Source: Alitiscatomonas aceti (GTDB taxonomy: Bacteria > Bacillota > Clostridia > Lachnospirales > Lachnospiraceae). Taken from it: a stretch of DNA of 20,049 nt. A model generated the notes under the pieces. It was not told where the DNA came from and did not search any database. It saw only the letters and a list, made by a program, of their open reading frames with translations. The stretch spans positions 1-20,049 of the forward strand of contig NZ_JAOQJF010000043.1 in the NCBI RefSeq assembly GCF_025567195.1, in the 5' to 3' direction. Shown piece after piece: positions 5,850 to 11,771 of the stretch; position 1 is the stretch's first letter; each line of letters starts with the position of its first letter. Both the position numbers and the translations under genes were made by a program.

Positions 5850-6059
5850 ATGGGTCTTTCAGTGAAGCAGTGGAGGCTGGCAAAAGGGATATCACAGACA
5901 GAAATGGCAATGAAGTGCGGAGTACATAGAAATACATATGCCGCATGGGAAGAGAATCCAGATGATATTTCGGTAGGTAATGCAAAGATTATTGCAAAGG
6001 CTTTAGGTGAAAGTGTAGATACAATTTTTTTTAAGAATGAGTCTACAAAATGTAGATAA
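5850..6059 (+). CDS. Cro-like XRE regulator
   Basis: 69 residues, almost all one helix-turn-helix domain: KQWRLAKGISQTEMAMKCGV then NTYAAWEENP, and IAKALGESVDTIFF as the closing helix. It is the first rightward gene and the counterpart of the leftward repressor, so a Cro-like role is inferred. The ATG at 5850 has AGGAGG at 5836-5841, eight bases away. A GTG at 5841 overlaps that binding site and is not used here. The binding site overlaps operator 5825-5837, and an operator lies across the last codons at 6043-6055. Confidence 0.85.
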   Translation: MGLSVKQWRLAKGISQTEMAMKCGVHRNTYAAWEENPDDISVGNAKIIAKALGESVDTIFFKNESTKCR

Positions 6060-6077
6060 CGAACAGAGATGTGATGG

Positions 6078-6160
6078 GATACGGGAGTATCTGATGGAAA
6101 GTGTTCCGGATGAGAAGAGAGCGTAACCATCGGGGAGCTGCGGAGTAGGGAGGTGAGGGA
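6078..6160 (+). repeat. Decayed Cro-tail repeat, copy 0
   Basis: The stretch ending CGTAACCATCGGGGAGCTG then GGGAGGTGAGG resembles the repeats ending near 7967 and 8892. Translated, it gives the VTIGEL string typical of the end of XRE/Cro proteins. It supplies the ribosome-binding site of the next gene. Confidence 0.6.
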
Positions 6161-6161
6161 A

Positions 6162-6383
6162 ATGGTTAGTAGAAGAAGGCAAATGCAGTTTGAAAGAGTT
6201 GGAATGGACCTGGAAAAAGTAAAACACAAAGTCCAAAAAATTATAGACGAATGTGTAGCGGAAAATTTTACAATGCGAGAGAGTAGGCTTCTCGCAAAAG
6301 AATTAGACTACGCATTGGATCAAATAGAAATGCGTAGTCTGGATTCTGAGATTTCTAAGTTTACAAATTCTGTTACTGATTAA
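6162..6383 (+). CDS. Hypothetical small helical phage protein
   Basis: 73 residues, basic N terminus (MVSRRRQMQFERVG), then charged helices with no Cys and no membrane segment. It could be an Spo0E-like or coiled-coil regulator: the stretch ending in ESRLLAKELDYALDQIE loosely recalls the short two-helix Spo0E-like fold, whose signature SxxLD is not clearly present. GGGAGG provided by the Cro-tail repeat lies eight to nine bases before the ATG. I do not recognise it firmly. Confidence 0.65.
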   Translation: MVSRRRQMQFERVGMDLEKVKHKVQKIIDECVAENFTMRESRLLAKELDYALDQIEMRSLDSEISKFTNSVTD

Positions 6384-6459
6384 GGCTTTCGTTGTCACGC
6401 AAAATGTAATTATGTACAGAATCGTAGGTATTGGCGTAGATTTGAGCAGCAGTGTTAAC

Positions 6460-6498
6460 CTATTCGTATAGGGCTTTTTGCATAGCAAGTATTGTATT
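6460..6498 (-). pseudogene. Remnant of a second copy of the 7262-7672 gene
   Basis: The minus strand encodes NTILAMQKALYE then stop, matching NAILAMQKDLYE near the end of the membrane-anchored protein at 7262-7672. About 35 bp are closely similar. Positions 6384-6518 hold no other gene, so this is the scar of a duplicated or deleted cassette. Confidence 0.6.
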
Positions 6499-6518
6499 AA
6501 AAGAGAGGAGGGAGCCGG

Positions 6519-6803
6519 GTGAACGAGGCTATTTTTATTAAAAGAAAATGCATAGAGAATGATGCAGTGTTAAAACACATCATAGAGTTACAAAATAAAA
6601 TACGCAGTTCTTTGCATGAAATAGAAACAAGAATAGGTCAAGCGGAATGGCACGAAGGCAATCTGGGAGTTGTTTTTGTAATCGATGTAGACCTGGAATG
6701 CTTACAGAAATACTGTGATGAAATAAAAATGTGCGCATCGGAGTTATATGGTGCTTATGAAAAATTAGCTAATCGCAGTTCTGCAGAACAGCACTGCGAT
6801 TAG
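6519..6803 (+). CDS. Hypothetical small phage protein
   Basis: 94 residues from a GTG start with AGGAGGGA (6507-6514) before it. Soluble and mostly helical (ENDAVLKHIIELQNKIRSS, then YCDEIKMCASELYGAYEKL), a likely coiled-coil or helical bundle. Three Cys in the C-terminal half do not form a clear zinc site. It faces the leftward 55-residue gene tail to tail with 7 bp between stop codons. Not recognised. Confidence 0.7.
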   Translation: MNEAIFIKRKCIENDAVLKHIIELQNKIRSSLHEIETRIGQAEWHEGNLGVVFVIDVDLECLQKYCDEIKMCASELYGAYEKLANRSSAEQHCD

Positions 6804-6810
6804 TACAAAG

Positions 6811-6978
6811 TTATTCATCATTTTCGGCAATCATTAAAAGGGTTTGAACAATTTTGGCTTTGAAATTATCCAAATCCGCTTTGGTAATGGAGGCTTGCGA
6901 ATCGCCGCTGGAGGATACTGACTGGTAAGAAAGCCATTCAGCAGCTTGACGAATAGCATTGGCATCTTTTTGATTCAT
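6811..6978 (-). CDS. Hypothetical 55-residue protein
   Basis: Starts at the ATG at 6978, which has GAGGAGA 6 bases upstream. A longer frame to 7374 has no binding site and runs through the promoter, so it is not used. The peptide is soluble, with AAEWLSYQSVSSSGD and a C-terminal helix (LDNFKAKIVQTLLMIAEN). It has its own leftward promoter at 7024-7052. Function unknown. It is one of four small leftward units with the same promoter design. Confidence 0.65.
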   Translation of the reverse strand: MNQKDANAIRQAAEWLSYQSVSSSGDSQASITKADLDNFKAKIVQTLLMIAENDE

Positions 6979-7007
6979 TTTAATCTCCTCATTTGTACTC
7001 GGCCTGG

Positions 7008-7052
7008 CAGGACCTGTAAAAAGAGTATATAACGGGTAAGAGAATAAGACAA
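7008..7052 (-). promoter_or_regulatory. Leftward promoter with start-proximal palindrome, unit 1
   Basis: Minus strand TTGTCT (complement of 7047-7052), 17-bp spacer, TATACT (complement of 7024-7029). A palindrome, CAGGTCCTG, lies at the expected start region (7008-7016). Sister sites are at 7855-7886, 8785-8816 and 9365-9416. Confidence 0.65.
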
Positions 7053-7129
7053 TACCAAGAAGATGAAGTGGTGAATAGTAATAGCACGGAAATAAGGCCT
7101 GTGGCAAGGGGGAGACTGGAGGTGAACCA

Positions 7130-7306
7130 ATGAACGGTAACAAACTTCTTATTGTTTCTGTTATTGCATTGATACTGTCACTCAAAGGGAGTGCGATAGT
7201 CCTGGATTTTTCCCATCCACGCCCGTGGATTGGACTGGTTATGCAGATACTGGGGCAGATGCTAGGTGTTTTTGTCCTTGTTTCGATAGTTATCAAATTC
7301 GTATAA
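7130..7306 (+). CDS. Small two-helix membrane protein
   Basis: 58 residues from an ATG with GGAGGTG eight bases upstream. Two hydrophobic segments (about 5-25, LLIVSVIALILSL; about 34-57, IGLVMQILGQMLGVFVLVSI) are joined by a short loop with HPRP. The last 45 bp overlap the 3' end of the leftward 136-residue gene. Holin-like or toxin-like by size and shape only; the position among early genes is wrong for a normal holin. Confidence 0.6.
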   Translation: MNGNKLLIVSVIALILSLKGSAIVLDFSHPRPWIGLVMQILGQMLGVFVLVSIVIKFV

Positions 7307-7672
7307 GTCTTTTTGCATGGCAAGTATTGCATTGGCTTGAACATTTCCGATGATTTCGGAAGGTACGTTTTCAATCAGTGCTTGACCGTAGAGAGCGATT
7401 GCTGCCTGTGTTTCTGGGGTAGAAAGAAGAAGGGCAGCAGCTGACATATGATCAAAGTTTTTTAAAACCTGGGAATCCGAGGAAGGAAGGTCAATGGTAG
7501 CTTCCATAAAATCATGATAAGCCTTTAATTTTGCATTAAAAAAGAGATCAATGGTTTTTATCTTGTATTGGTAGCGAACTTGGATATAAGCAGATACAGC
7601 TGGTGCAATGATAGCTGAAATCGCAGTAATGGAACAAGCAATAATAGTAATAGCAGAATCAGAAATATTCAT
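7262..7672 (-). CDS. Membrane-anchored hypothetical protein
   Basis: 136 residues. N-terminal hydrophobic anchor (about 6-28, SAITIIACSITAISAIIAPA), then VRYQYKIKTIDLFFNAKLKAY and a helical cytoplasmic domain. This layout, a short anchor followed by a basic helix with a phage-like FNAKLKAYHDF string, is common in phage superinfection-related proteins; no function can be named. It follows the 41-residue gene with 28 bp between them and so shares the promoter at 7878-7886. A strong GGGGGA binding site precedes the ATG. A decayed second copy of its end is at 6460-6498. Confidence 0.7.
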   Translation of the reverse strand: MNISDSAITIIACSITAISAIIAPAVSAYIQVRYQYKIKTIDLFFNAKLKAYHDFMEATIDLPSSDSQVLKNFDHMSAAALLLSTPETQAAIALYGQALIENVPSEIIGNVQANAILAMQKDLYEFDNYRNKDKNT

Positions 7673-7700
7673 AAGTATCCCCCAAAGTATTTTAGACTTT

Positions 7701-7826
7701 CTAAATTAGTACATGCTCAATATCACCAGGTATGAATGCGCTGTCAGGTAAATTTTGAATCTCGCGGCTGCAAAAAGCACTGGCTATATTGTGGGCAGCA
7801 GTTTCCGGATCTATGTAGTGTTCCAT
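7701..7826 (-). CDS. Hypothetical 41-residue protein
   Basis: Starts MEHYIDPETAAHNIASAF, acidic and soluble, ending IEHVLI. The ATG at 7826 is preceded by GGGAG at a spacing of eight. An ATG two codons upstream (MYTM) is too close to that site. It is the first gene after the leftward promoter at 7878-7886 and is followed by the membrane-anchored gene. Function unknown. Confidence 0.6.
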   Translation of the reverse strand: MEHYIDPETAAHNIASAFCSREIQNLPDSAFIPGDIEHVLI

Positions 7827-7854
7827 TGTGTACATCTCCCTTCTTTTATATTTT

Positions 7855-7967
7855 AGCATGGCAGTGCTGATAAGGGGAGTATACCACGGGAAGATCTGAT
7901 TTTCCAGAGAAGGTCGCAGATTATCTGGGTATGACCAGCGGGGAGCTGATGAAGTGGGGAGGTGAAA
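7855..7967. repeat. Promoter plus Cro-tail repeat, copy 1
   Basis: The first 35 bp (7855-7889) are identical to 8785-8819. The rest, ending GGGGAGCTGATGAAGT then GGGGAGGTGA, is closely similar to 8820-8892 and 6078-6160. In one frame it encodes EKVADYLGMTSGELMK, the typical end of an XRE/Cro protein, with no start. The repeat carries a leftward promoter (extended -10 TGGTATACT, complement of 7878-7886) with an AGCA-N6-TGCT palindrome at 7855-7868, and a rightward ribosome-binding site. Confidence 0.75.
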
Positions 7968-7970
7968 ATC

Positions 7971-8228
7971 ATGTGGATTCCAAGAAAAAAATTGAAGACC
8001 CTGGTCCAGAGAATGAATGATCTGGAAAAACAAATTTCCAGCCTAGAAAAAGATAGTCAGGACTGGAAACTTGTTCGTTTGAAAACAGAATTAAATTATG
8101 AGTTTTGTAAAAGTGTGGCCCATGCAAATGGATTATCATTTTTGTCCTATCAGCAGTTGAACAGCCCAACTGCCGACAGCTGTGAGAAGGTCCGTATGCT
8201 TTTTAATGAGATCAGAGAACTTGCCTAG
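7971..8228 (+). CDS. Hypothetical coiled-coil protein
   Basis: 85 residues opening MWIPRKKLKTLVQRM, then a heptad-like coiled coil (about 12-45, MNDLEKQISSLEKDSQDWKL). No Cys cluster, no membrane segment. The ATG at 7971 is chosen over a GTG at 7962 that overlaps the GGAGG binding site. That site comes from the repeat copy 1. Rightward early transcription is presumed. Not recognised. Confidence 0.65.
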   Translation: MWIPRKKLKTLVQRMNDLEKQISSLEKDSQDWKLVRLKTELNYEFCKSVAHANGLSFLSYQQLNSPTADSCEKVRMLFNEIRELA

Positions 8229-8319
8229 CGCACCTTCAACTAAAATCGGATGGGGAGATTCCTCAATTACTATCCAAATCTGCCGTTGTTCTCAGAGTGC
8301 AGCCAGAAAGGAGAGAAAG

Positions 8320-8424
8320 GTGAGAAAATTAACTCCGAAACAGGAAATTATCGTGAGAATCGTAGTATCAGTTATTACGTCCGTAACAGTTAGCGTTCTA
8401 GCCATAATGTTATATAGACCGTAA
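8320..8424 (+). CDS. 34-residue single-helix membrane peptide
   Basis: From a GTG start with AAAGGAGA seven bases upstream. A basic and polar N terminus (MRKLTPKQE) is followed by one hydrophobic helix (about 10-32, IIVRIVVSVITSVTVSVLAI) and LYRP. The size and single helix are toxin-like. Its last 35 bp overlap the 3' end of the leftward 121-residue gene, so the two mRNAs would be complementary at their ends. No homology is claimed. Confidence 0.55.
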   Translation: MRKLTPKQEIIVRIVVSVITSVTVSVLAIMLYRP

Positions 8425-8755
8425 TAAGAGCCGTTATAGCAGAGATTGCGATTGGAACAAAGATGGAGTGTATCAAAAATTTTTTTAAATCTTCGATGTT
8501 GTATTGGAGGGGATGTAGGGCTTTTTGCGTGAGATGAAAATGATATTGATTAAAGCCTTCAACAAGATAGCCATCATTAATAAGAGATCGAATGATTGAG
8601 TCGATTTCTGATTCATATTTGGAGTAATCAAAAAAAGTTGAATCATCGTCAAATTTATAAATATGTGAAGTACCATTGACGAAGCATAGAAGTTCATCAC
8701 TATTATTTGATAATTTTTTGAGATGGCTCAATATGTATTTGCATTCTTTTGTCAT
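8390..8755 (-). CDS. Winged-helix-like protein with C-terminal membrane anchor
   Basis: 121 residues. The N-terminal part (about 1-85) reads like a small winged helix: CKYILSHLKKL, SEIDSIIRSLINDGYLVE, FHLTQKALHP. A membrane helix follows at about 94-117 (SIFVPIAISAITALITVYI), then WLER. Proteins of this layout occur in phage lysogeny and early regions, function unknown. It is transcribed from the repeat copy 2 promoter at 8808-8816. No clear ribosome-binding site except GGGGA about 11 bases upstream. Confidence 0.7.
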   Translation of the reverse strand: MTKECKYILSHLKKLSNNSDELLCFVNGTSHIYKFDDDSTFFDYSKYESEIDSIIRSLINDGYLVEGFNQYHFHLTQKALHPLQYNIEDLKKFLIHSIFVPIAISAITALITVYITLWLER

Positions 8756-8784
8756 GTGTTATAAATCCCCATTACATATATTTC

Positions 8785-8892
8785 AGCATGGCAGTGCTGA
8801 TAAGGGGAGTATACCACGGAAACACCAGGTTTTCCAGAAGGTCATAGCTTATCTGGGCGTAACCATCGGGGAGTTGATGAAGCAGGGAGGTG
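8785..8892. repeat. Promoter plus Cro-tail repeat, copy 2
   Basis: 35 bp identical to copy 1, then a similar 75-bp part encoding FQKVIAYLGVTIGELMKQGG without a start. It carries the leftward extended -10 promoter (TGGTATACT, complement of 8808-8816), the CAGCA-N6-TGCTG palindrome at 8784-8799 and the GGGAGG site (8885-8890) used by the next rightward gene. Confidence 0.75.
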
Positions 8893-8895
8893 AGA

Positions 8896-9174
8896 ATGAT
8901 GACACCCAAGAAAATAATAAACGAAAATGTACCGACAGCTAAGGTCAAGATTATTTCGGAAGGTGGAAACGCAGTGGTATTTCTGGACGGTGTAAAAGTA
9001 AATGGAGTTATAGGGTATGAAGTTATCCATGACCGGACTAAAACACAGATTCCGGTTCTCCGGCTTAATATCCAGAGCGAACTGGATATTGAAACTGGGG
9101 TGATTCCGGAATTGCCAGAGCCGTGGAATCTGTGTTATGTGCTTAAGTCGTCTGTTTCGGATAGTCAAGCCTAA
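8896..9174 (+). CDS. Hypothetical small phage protein
   Basis: 92 residues starting MMTPKKIINENVPTAKVKI. Predicted as a beta-rich fold: GGNAVVFLDGVKVNGVIGYEV, then IPVLRLNIQSELDIE. This looks like a small phage accessory family with a strand-rich core, but no name can be given. Two adjacent ATGs (8896, 8899) are possible after GGGAGG. Its end overlaps the leftward 64-residue gene by 32 bp. Confidence 0.7.
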   Translation: MMTPKKIINENVPTAKVKIISEGGNAVVFLDGVKVNGVIGYEVIHDRTKTQIPVLRLNIQSELDIETGVIPELPEPWNLCYVLKSSVSDSQA

Positions 9175-9337
9175 AGCCAACCGGACGTTCATCCATAAGC
9201 TGGCAGTCCTGTGCACAGTATGGATAAGAGCAATCATATCCGGAGACAGCTTCATTATCCCAGTGGATGCAGATTCCAATGAGATGTTTTTCTTTTGAAC
9301 AGTAACAGAGATAAGGGCTGTAATAGGATGCTTTCAT
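9143..9337 (-). CDS. Cys-rich 64-residue protein
   Basis: Starts MKASYYSPYLCYCSKEKH and has Cys11, Cys13, Cys23, Cys36, Cys41 and Cys45, which could hold a zinc ion (CYC, CSYPYC, CAQDC). The binding site is weak (AAGAAAG). Supported by its promoter at 9388-9416, by the shared design with the other three leftward units, and by a composition that is not random. Function unknown. Confidence 0.55.
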   Translation of the reverse strand: MKASYYSPYLCYCSKEKHLIGICIHWDNEAVSGYDCSYPYCAQDCQLMDERPVGFRLDYPKQTT

Positions 9338-9364
9338 TGATTCACGTCTTTCTTTTCTGGACTC

Positions 9365-9416
9365 GGCGCTGCAACGCCTGTGAGTACAGTATAAGGCAGA
9401 ATAAAGGAGGACTCAA
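9365..9416 (-). promoter_or_regulatory. Leftward promoter with start-proximal palindrome, unit 4
   Basis: Minus strand TTGAGT (complement of 9411-9416), 17-bp spacer, TATACT (complement of 9388-9393). The palindrome GGCGCTGCAACGCC is at 9365-9378, nine bases past the -10. Confidence 0.65.
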
Positions 9417-9431
9417 GACAGGAGATAGAAT

Positions 9432-9461
9432 ATGGCAACAAGTACAACCATCCATACATAG
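9432..9461 (+). other. Nine-codon leader frame
   Basis: ATG with AGGAG about seven bases upstream, encoding MATSTTIHT then stop, 24 bp before the next gene. It may be a leader peptide or chance. Confidence 0.25.
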
Positions 9462-9484
9462 TATCAACCAGGAGGTGAGGCGAT

Positions 9485-9637
9485 TTGACCATTACATACA
9501 CCAATATCATCAAAACAGAAGGTGGAGAAGTAAAGTTTTCGGCCCTTCCGGCAGAAGAGAGGAAAAGGATCTCCAACATGATGCGCCGTAAGCCGCTGGA
9601 ACAGTTTGGTGATGTCAGAGTACGTCCTCCCGCTTAA
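9485..9637 (+). CDS. Small phage protein, TTG start
   Basis: 50 residues from a TTG six bases after a very strong AGGAGGTGAGG site. MTITYTNIIKTEGGEVKFSA then LPAEERKRISNMM and a proline-rich end. It resembles a small protein often found at the head of the early operon of Clostridia phages (ITYTN...GKEVKFSxLP), function unknown. It begins the GC-rich rightward operon that runs to 17.4 kb. Confidence 0.65.
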   Translation: MTITYTNIIKTEGGEVKFSALPAEERKRISNMMRRKPLEQFGDVRVRPPA

Positions 9638-9675
9638 CGGCGGGCCGGATGGACAAGCACAGGGAGGTGAGGATA

Positions 9676-9831
9676 GTGAAAAGGAGACCAAAGCGGCCGA
9701 CCGATGAGCAGGCGATGCTGATCGCAAAGGCTGGGCTGATGACCAGGGACTGGCTGGTCCTGTGGGAATCCGGAAGCCAGATGTGCCTGGTGCATCGGGG
9801 AAACGGTAAGACCAGGCGAATCGAGATTTAA
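9676..9831 (+). CDS. Small basic phage protein (DUF6906-like)
   Basis: 51 residues, MKRRPKRPTDEQAMLIAKAG, WLVLWESG and HRGNGKTRRIEI. The R-P-T-x-Q..I...GL..WLV....LVHR..G..R.I pattern matches a common small phage family that I recall as DUF6906, with no known role. The GTG at 9676 follows GGGAGGTGAGG. The in-frame ATG at 9649 lies before that site and adds residues foreign to the family. Confidence 0.7.
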   Translation: MKRRPKRPTDEQAMLIAKAGLMTRDWLVLWESGSQMCLVHRGNGKTRRIEI

Positions 9832-9844
9832 GGAGGTAAGGACG

Positions 9845-10024
9845 ATGGACAAAGAGATCCAGTATATGCCGGTGGGCCGGGTACGCCGCCGGAGAAGGAC
9901 CTGGCACCGGACCATGAGAGATCTGGTCCGGCTGCTGATGGCCGGAGGCGAGCTGATCGTCACAGGGATCCTGGCCGGGGCCGGATTCGGAGTCGGGCTG
10001 GCAGCAGTGACAGTTTTCTTTTAG
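9845..10024 (+). CDS. Small single-pass membrane protein
   Basis: 59 residues. A very basic first part (VRRRRRTWHRTMRDLVRL) is followed by one or two hydrophobic stretches rich in Gly and Ala (about 31-58, LIVTGILAGAGFGVGLAAV). AGGAGGTAAGGACG precedes the ATG. It lies between two small soluble genes with short gaps. The basic side should face the cytoplasm. Function unknown. Confidence 0.65.
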   Translation: MDKEIQYMPVGRVRRRRRTWHRTMRDLVRLLMAGGELIVTGILAGAGFGVGLAAVTVFF

Positions 10025-10039
10025 AGAGGGGGATACAGG

Positions 10040-10294
10040 ATGAAGGACAAATACCTAGCGGTAAAAATTAGTTTCCCGGAAAGTGACTTCGCAGGAGCGA
10101 CCATTTACCTGGAGGACTGGCAGGCAGAACGGCTGAAAGCCCGGGTGGATGCAAATAATCGGTGTCTGCGGTCCCTGGGACGTCCGGAGGATTACACCAT
10201 GGCACATGCCATCCACTTTGCGCTCTATGAGTACTTCGATGGCCTGGAAGAAAAAGAATCCCCGGAAGCGGCAACTTCCAGGGGACTCAAATGA
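10040..10294 (+). CDS. Hypothetical early phage protein
   Basis: 84 residues, MKDKYLAVKISFPESDFAGA, then YLEDWQAERLKARVDA and an acidic end. Soluble, no motif known to me. The binding site is a G-rich AGAGGGGGA box nine to ten bases upstream of the ATG, so the start is not in doubt. Between 10295 and 10353 no further gene is seen. Confidence 0.65.
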   Translation: MKDKYLAVKISFPESDFAGATIYLEDWQAERLKARVDANNRCLRSLGRPEDYTMAHAIHFALYEYFDGLEEKESPEAATSRGLK

Positions 10295-10353
10295 AAAACA
10301 CTACGCCCTTATTGTAGGGCAAAAACAGGAGGATATCAAGGGAGAAATAGAAA

Positions 10354-10530
10354 ATGTGGAGACATTACCGCTGTAAACGGTGTGGGAGGGTCATCTACAT
10401 AGACCCGGGGGAGAAAAGGCTCTGTGAAGACTGCATGGAAGCAGAAGAGGATAAGGAGGCCCCGGATATACAGGAGGGATCAGGGCATGGCAGCAGAAAA
10501 GAGGAAGAGGTGACGGAGCATGACGTATGA
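10354..10530 (+). CDS. Small zinc-ribbon protein
   Basis: 58 residues. MWRHYRCKRCGRVIYID then LCEDCMEAEE gives a clear CxxC-N15-CxxC zinc ribbon, followed by an acidic, disordered tail. Probably a nucleic-acid or protein adaptor of the phage replication operon. The stop overlaps the start of the next gene by 11 bp in another frame. The upstream binding site is weak (GGGAGAAATAG). Confidence 0.65.
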   Translation: MWRHYRCKRCGRVIYIDPGEKRLCEDCMEAEEDKEAPDIQEGSGHGSRKEEEVTEHDV

Positions 10531-11110
10531 GAGGAAGATCGATATCATGGTGGCGGCCTTCTGTGCTGCCCAGGGAGACCAGGGAGAGGCATGGGAGGCC
10601 GGGATCCGGAAGGGGCTGATCGATGGATTCCTCCGGATCCGGAGACTGGAGATGGCAGAGGGGGCAGCAGAAGCACGGTGCTGCTTCTTCCCGGTGGAGC
10701 GGATCCAGGAAGGATTCGGGATCTGGAACAGCGGCGGGTATGACAGCAGGCATGGGATTGGCAGATCGGTGGCAGCGGCCGGAATGGACGGGGAGAAGCT
10801 GCGGCAGATCCGGTATGTGGCGGAGAGGAATGGCCGCCATTCCCTGGCCGTAGTCTATCCGGGATGCTATATTGCCGTATCCGTAAGCCGGGACATGCAT
10901 GATCCGGCCAGCATAGCTGTGTACCGGGTTGAGGGATTCCAGGAGACGGAGCCGGGGGTGTACCAGGCCAGGGCCGCCAGGGTATACCAGATGGAGCCCT
11001 ATTATTCCAGCCTGTCAGAAGCCCAGGAAAAGCGTCTGGAACGCCTTATCAGGGTATCCGTCTGGATCGCCACGACGCCGGATCTGTACAAACTCCGGGA
11101 CAAGGTGTGA
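10520..11110 (+). CDS. Hypothetical replication-region protein
   Basis: 196 residues. Starts MTYERKIDIMVAAFCAA with GAAGAGGTGACGG before it, overlapping the previous gene. Seen: a helical N-terminal half, then RYVAERNGRHSLAVVYPGCYIAVSVSRDM with strand-like patterns, and a helical end (EAQEKRLERLIRVSVWIAT). No catalytic motif recognised. Its place directly before the HNHc nuclease and helicase genes suggests a part in phage DNA replication or recombination. Confidence 0.65.
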   Translation: MTYERKIDIMVAAFCAAQGDQGEAWEAGIRKGLIDGFLRIRRLEMAEGAAEARCCFFPVERIQEGFGIWNSGGYDSRHGIGRSVAAAGMDGEKLRQIRYVAERNGRHSLAVVYPGCYIAVSVSRDMHDPASIAVYRVEGFQETEPGVYQARAARVYQMEPYYSSLSEAQEKRLERLIRVSVWIATTPDLYKLRDKV

Positions 11111-11111
11111 C

Positions 11112-11771
11112 ATGATATACTATAAAGGAAAAGTGGAAGCGGTCCGGATCCGGCAGGACTCTTCAGAACTGCATCTGATCGTTGATGATAACCTGGAGGA
11201 CCTCCGCCGCCAGCGGTGCAGGGAGGTGCAGGTGGGGATCGATGACGGCCGGACGATCTCCCCGGCCCAGAGACGGAAAGCGTATGCGACTCTCCGGGAC
11301 ATCGGGGACCATACGGGTTATGCCCCGGAAGAGATCAAGCAGATCATGAAGATCGAGCACATGCTGCGTGTCGGGGACCAGAAGGTGATCAGCCTGTCGG
11401 ACTGTACCATGACAGACGCCAGGGAGTTTATCAATACGCTGATGGAGTACGCACTGAAGGAGGGGATCATCCTCACAGAGTCGGGACTGATGCGGACAGA
11501 TGACATAGACTGCTATCTGATCCAGTGCATCCGGTACCGGCGGTGCTGTATCTGCGGGAAGCCGGCGGATATCCACCATGTGGATGCGATCGGCATGGGA
11601 AGGAACCGGCAGCAGGTGGATGATTCCAGCCATGAGATTGCCGCCCTGTGCCGGATGCACCATACGATATCACACCAGATGGGATGGGACCGGTTTGCGG
11701 ATTCGTACCATGTGTACGGGATAAGGCGGGACCGGACGGAGGTGGACAATGAACAGAGCCATCATAAATAA
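11112..11771 (+). CDS. Putative HNHc nuclease
   Basis: 219 residues. The C-terminal domain (about 140-215) shows CCICGKPADIHHVDAIGMG, then HEIAALCRMHHTISHQMG: two CxxC/CxxH zinc ligands with the His-His of an HNH active site. This matches the phage HNHc nuclease family often found beside helicase and SSB genes, probably acting on recombination or replication intermediates. The N-terminal half is strand-rich and binds its substrate or a partner by inference. The ATG follows the previous stop by one base with AAGGTG upstream. The end overlaps the helicase gene by 23 bp. Confidence 0.85.
   Translation: MIYYKGKVEAVRIRQDSSELHLIVDDNLEDLRRQRCREVQVGIDDGRTISPAQRRKAYATLRDIGDHTGYAPEEIKQIMKIEHMLRVGDQKVISLSDCTMTDAREFINTLMEYALKEGIILTESGLMRTDDIDCYLIQCIRYRRCCICGKPADIHHVDAIGMGRNRQQVDDSSHEIAALCRMHHTISHQMGWDRFADSYHVYGIRRDRTEVDNEQSHHK

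Noticed and set aside
6811..7374. 187-residue leftward protein
   Set aside because: The upstream part runs through a promoter and an opposing gene; a good ribosome-binding site marks the start at 6978.
9295..9591. 98-residue rightward frame
   Set aside because: It crosses the leftward promoter and overlaps a well supported TTG-start gene in another frame.
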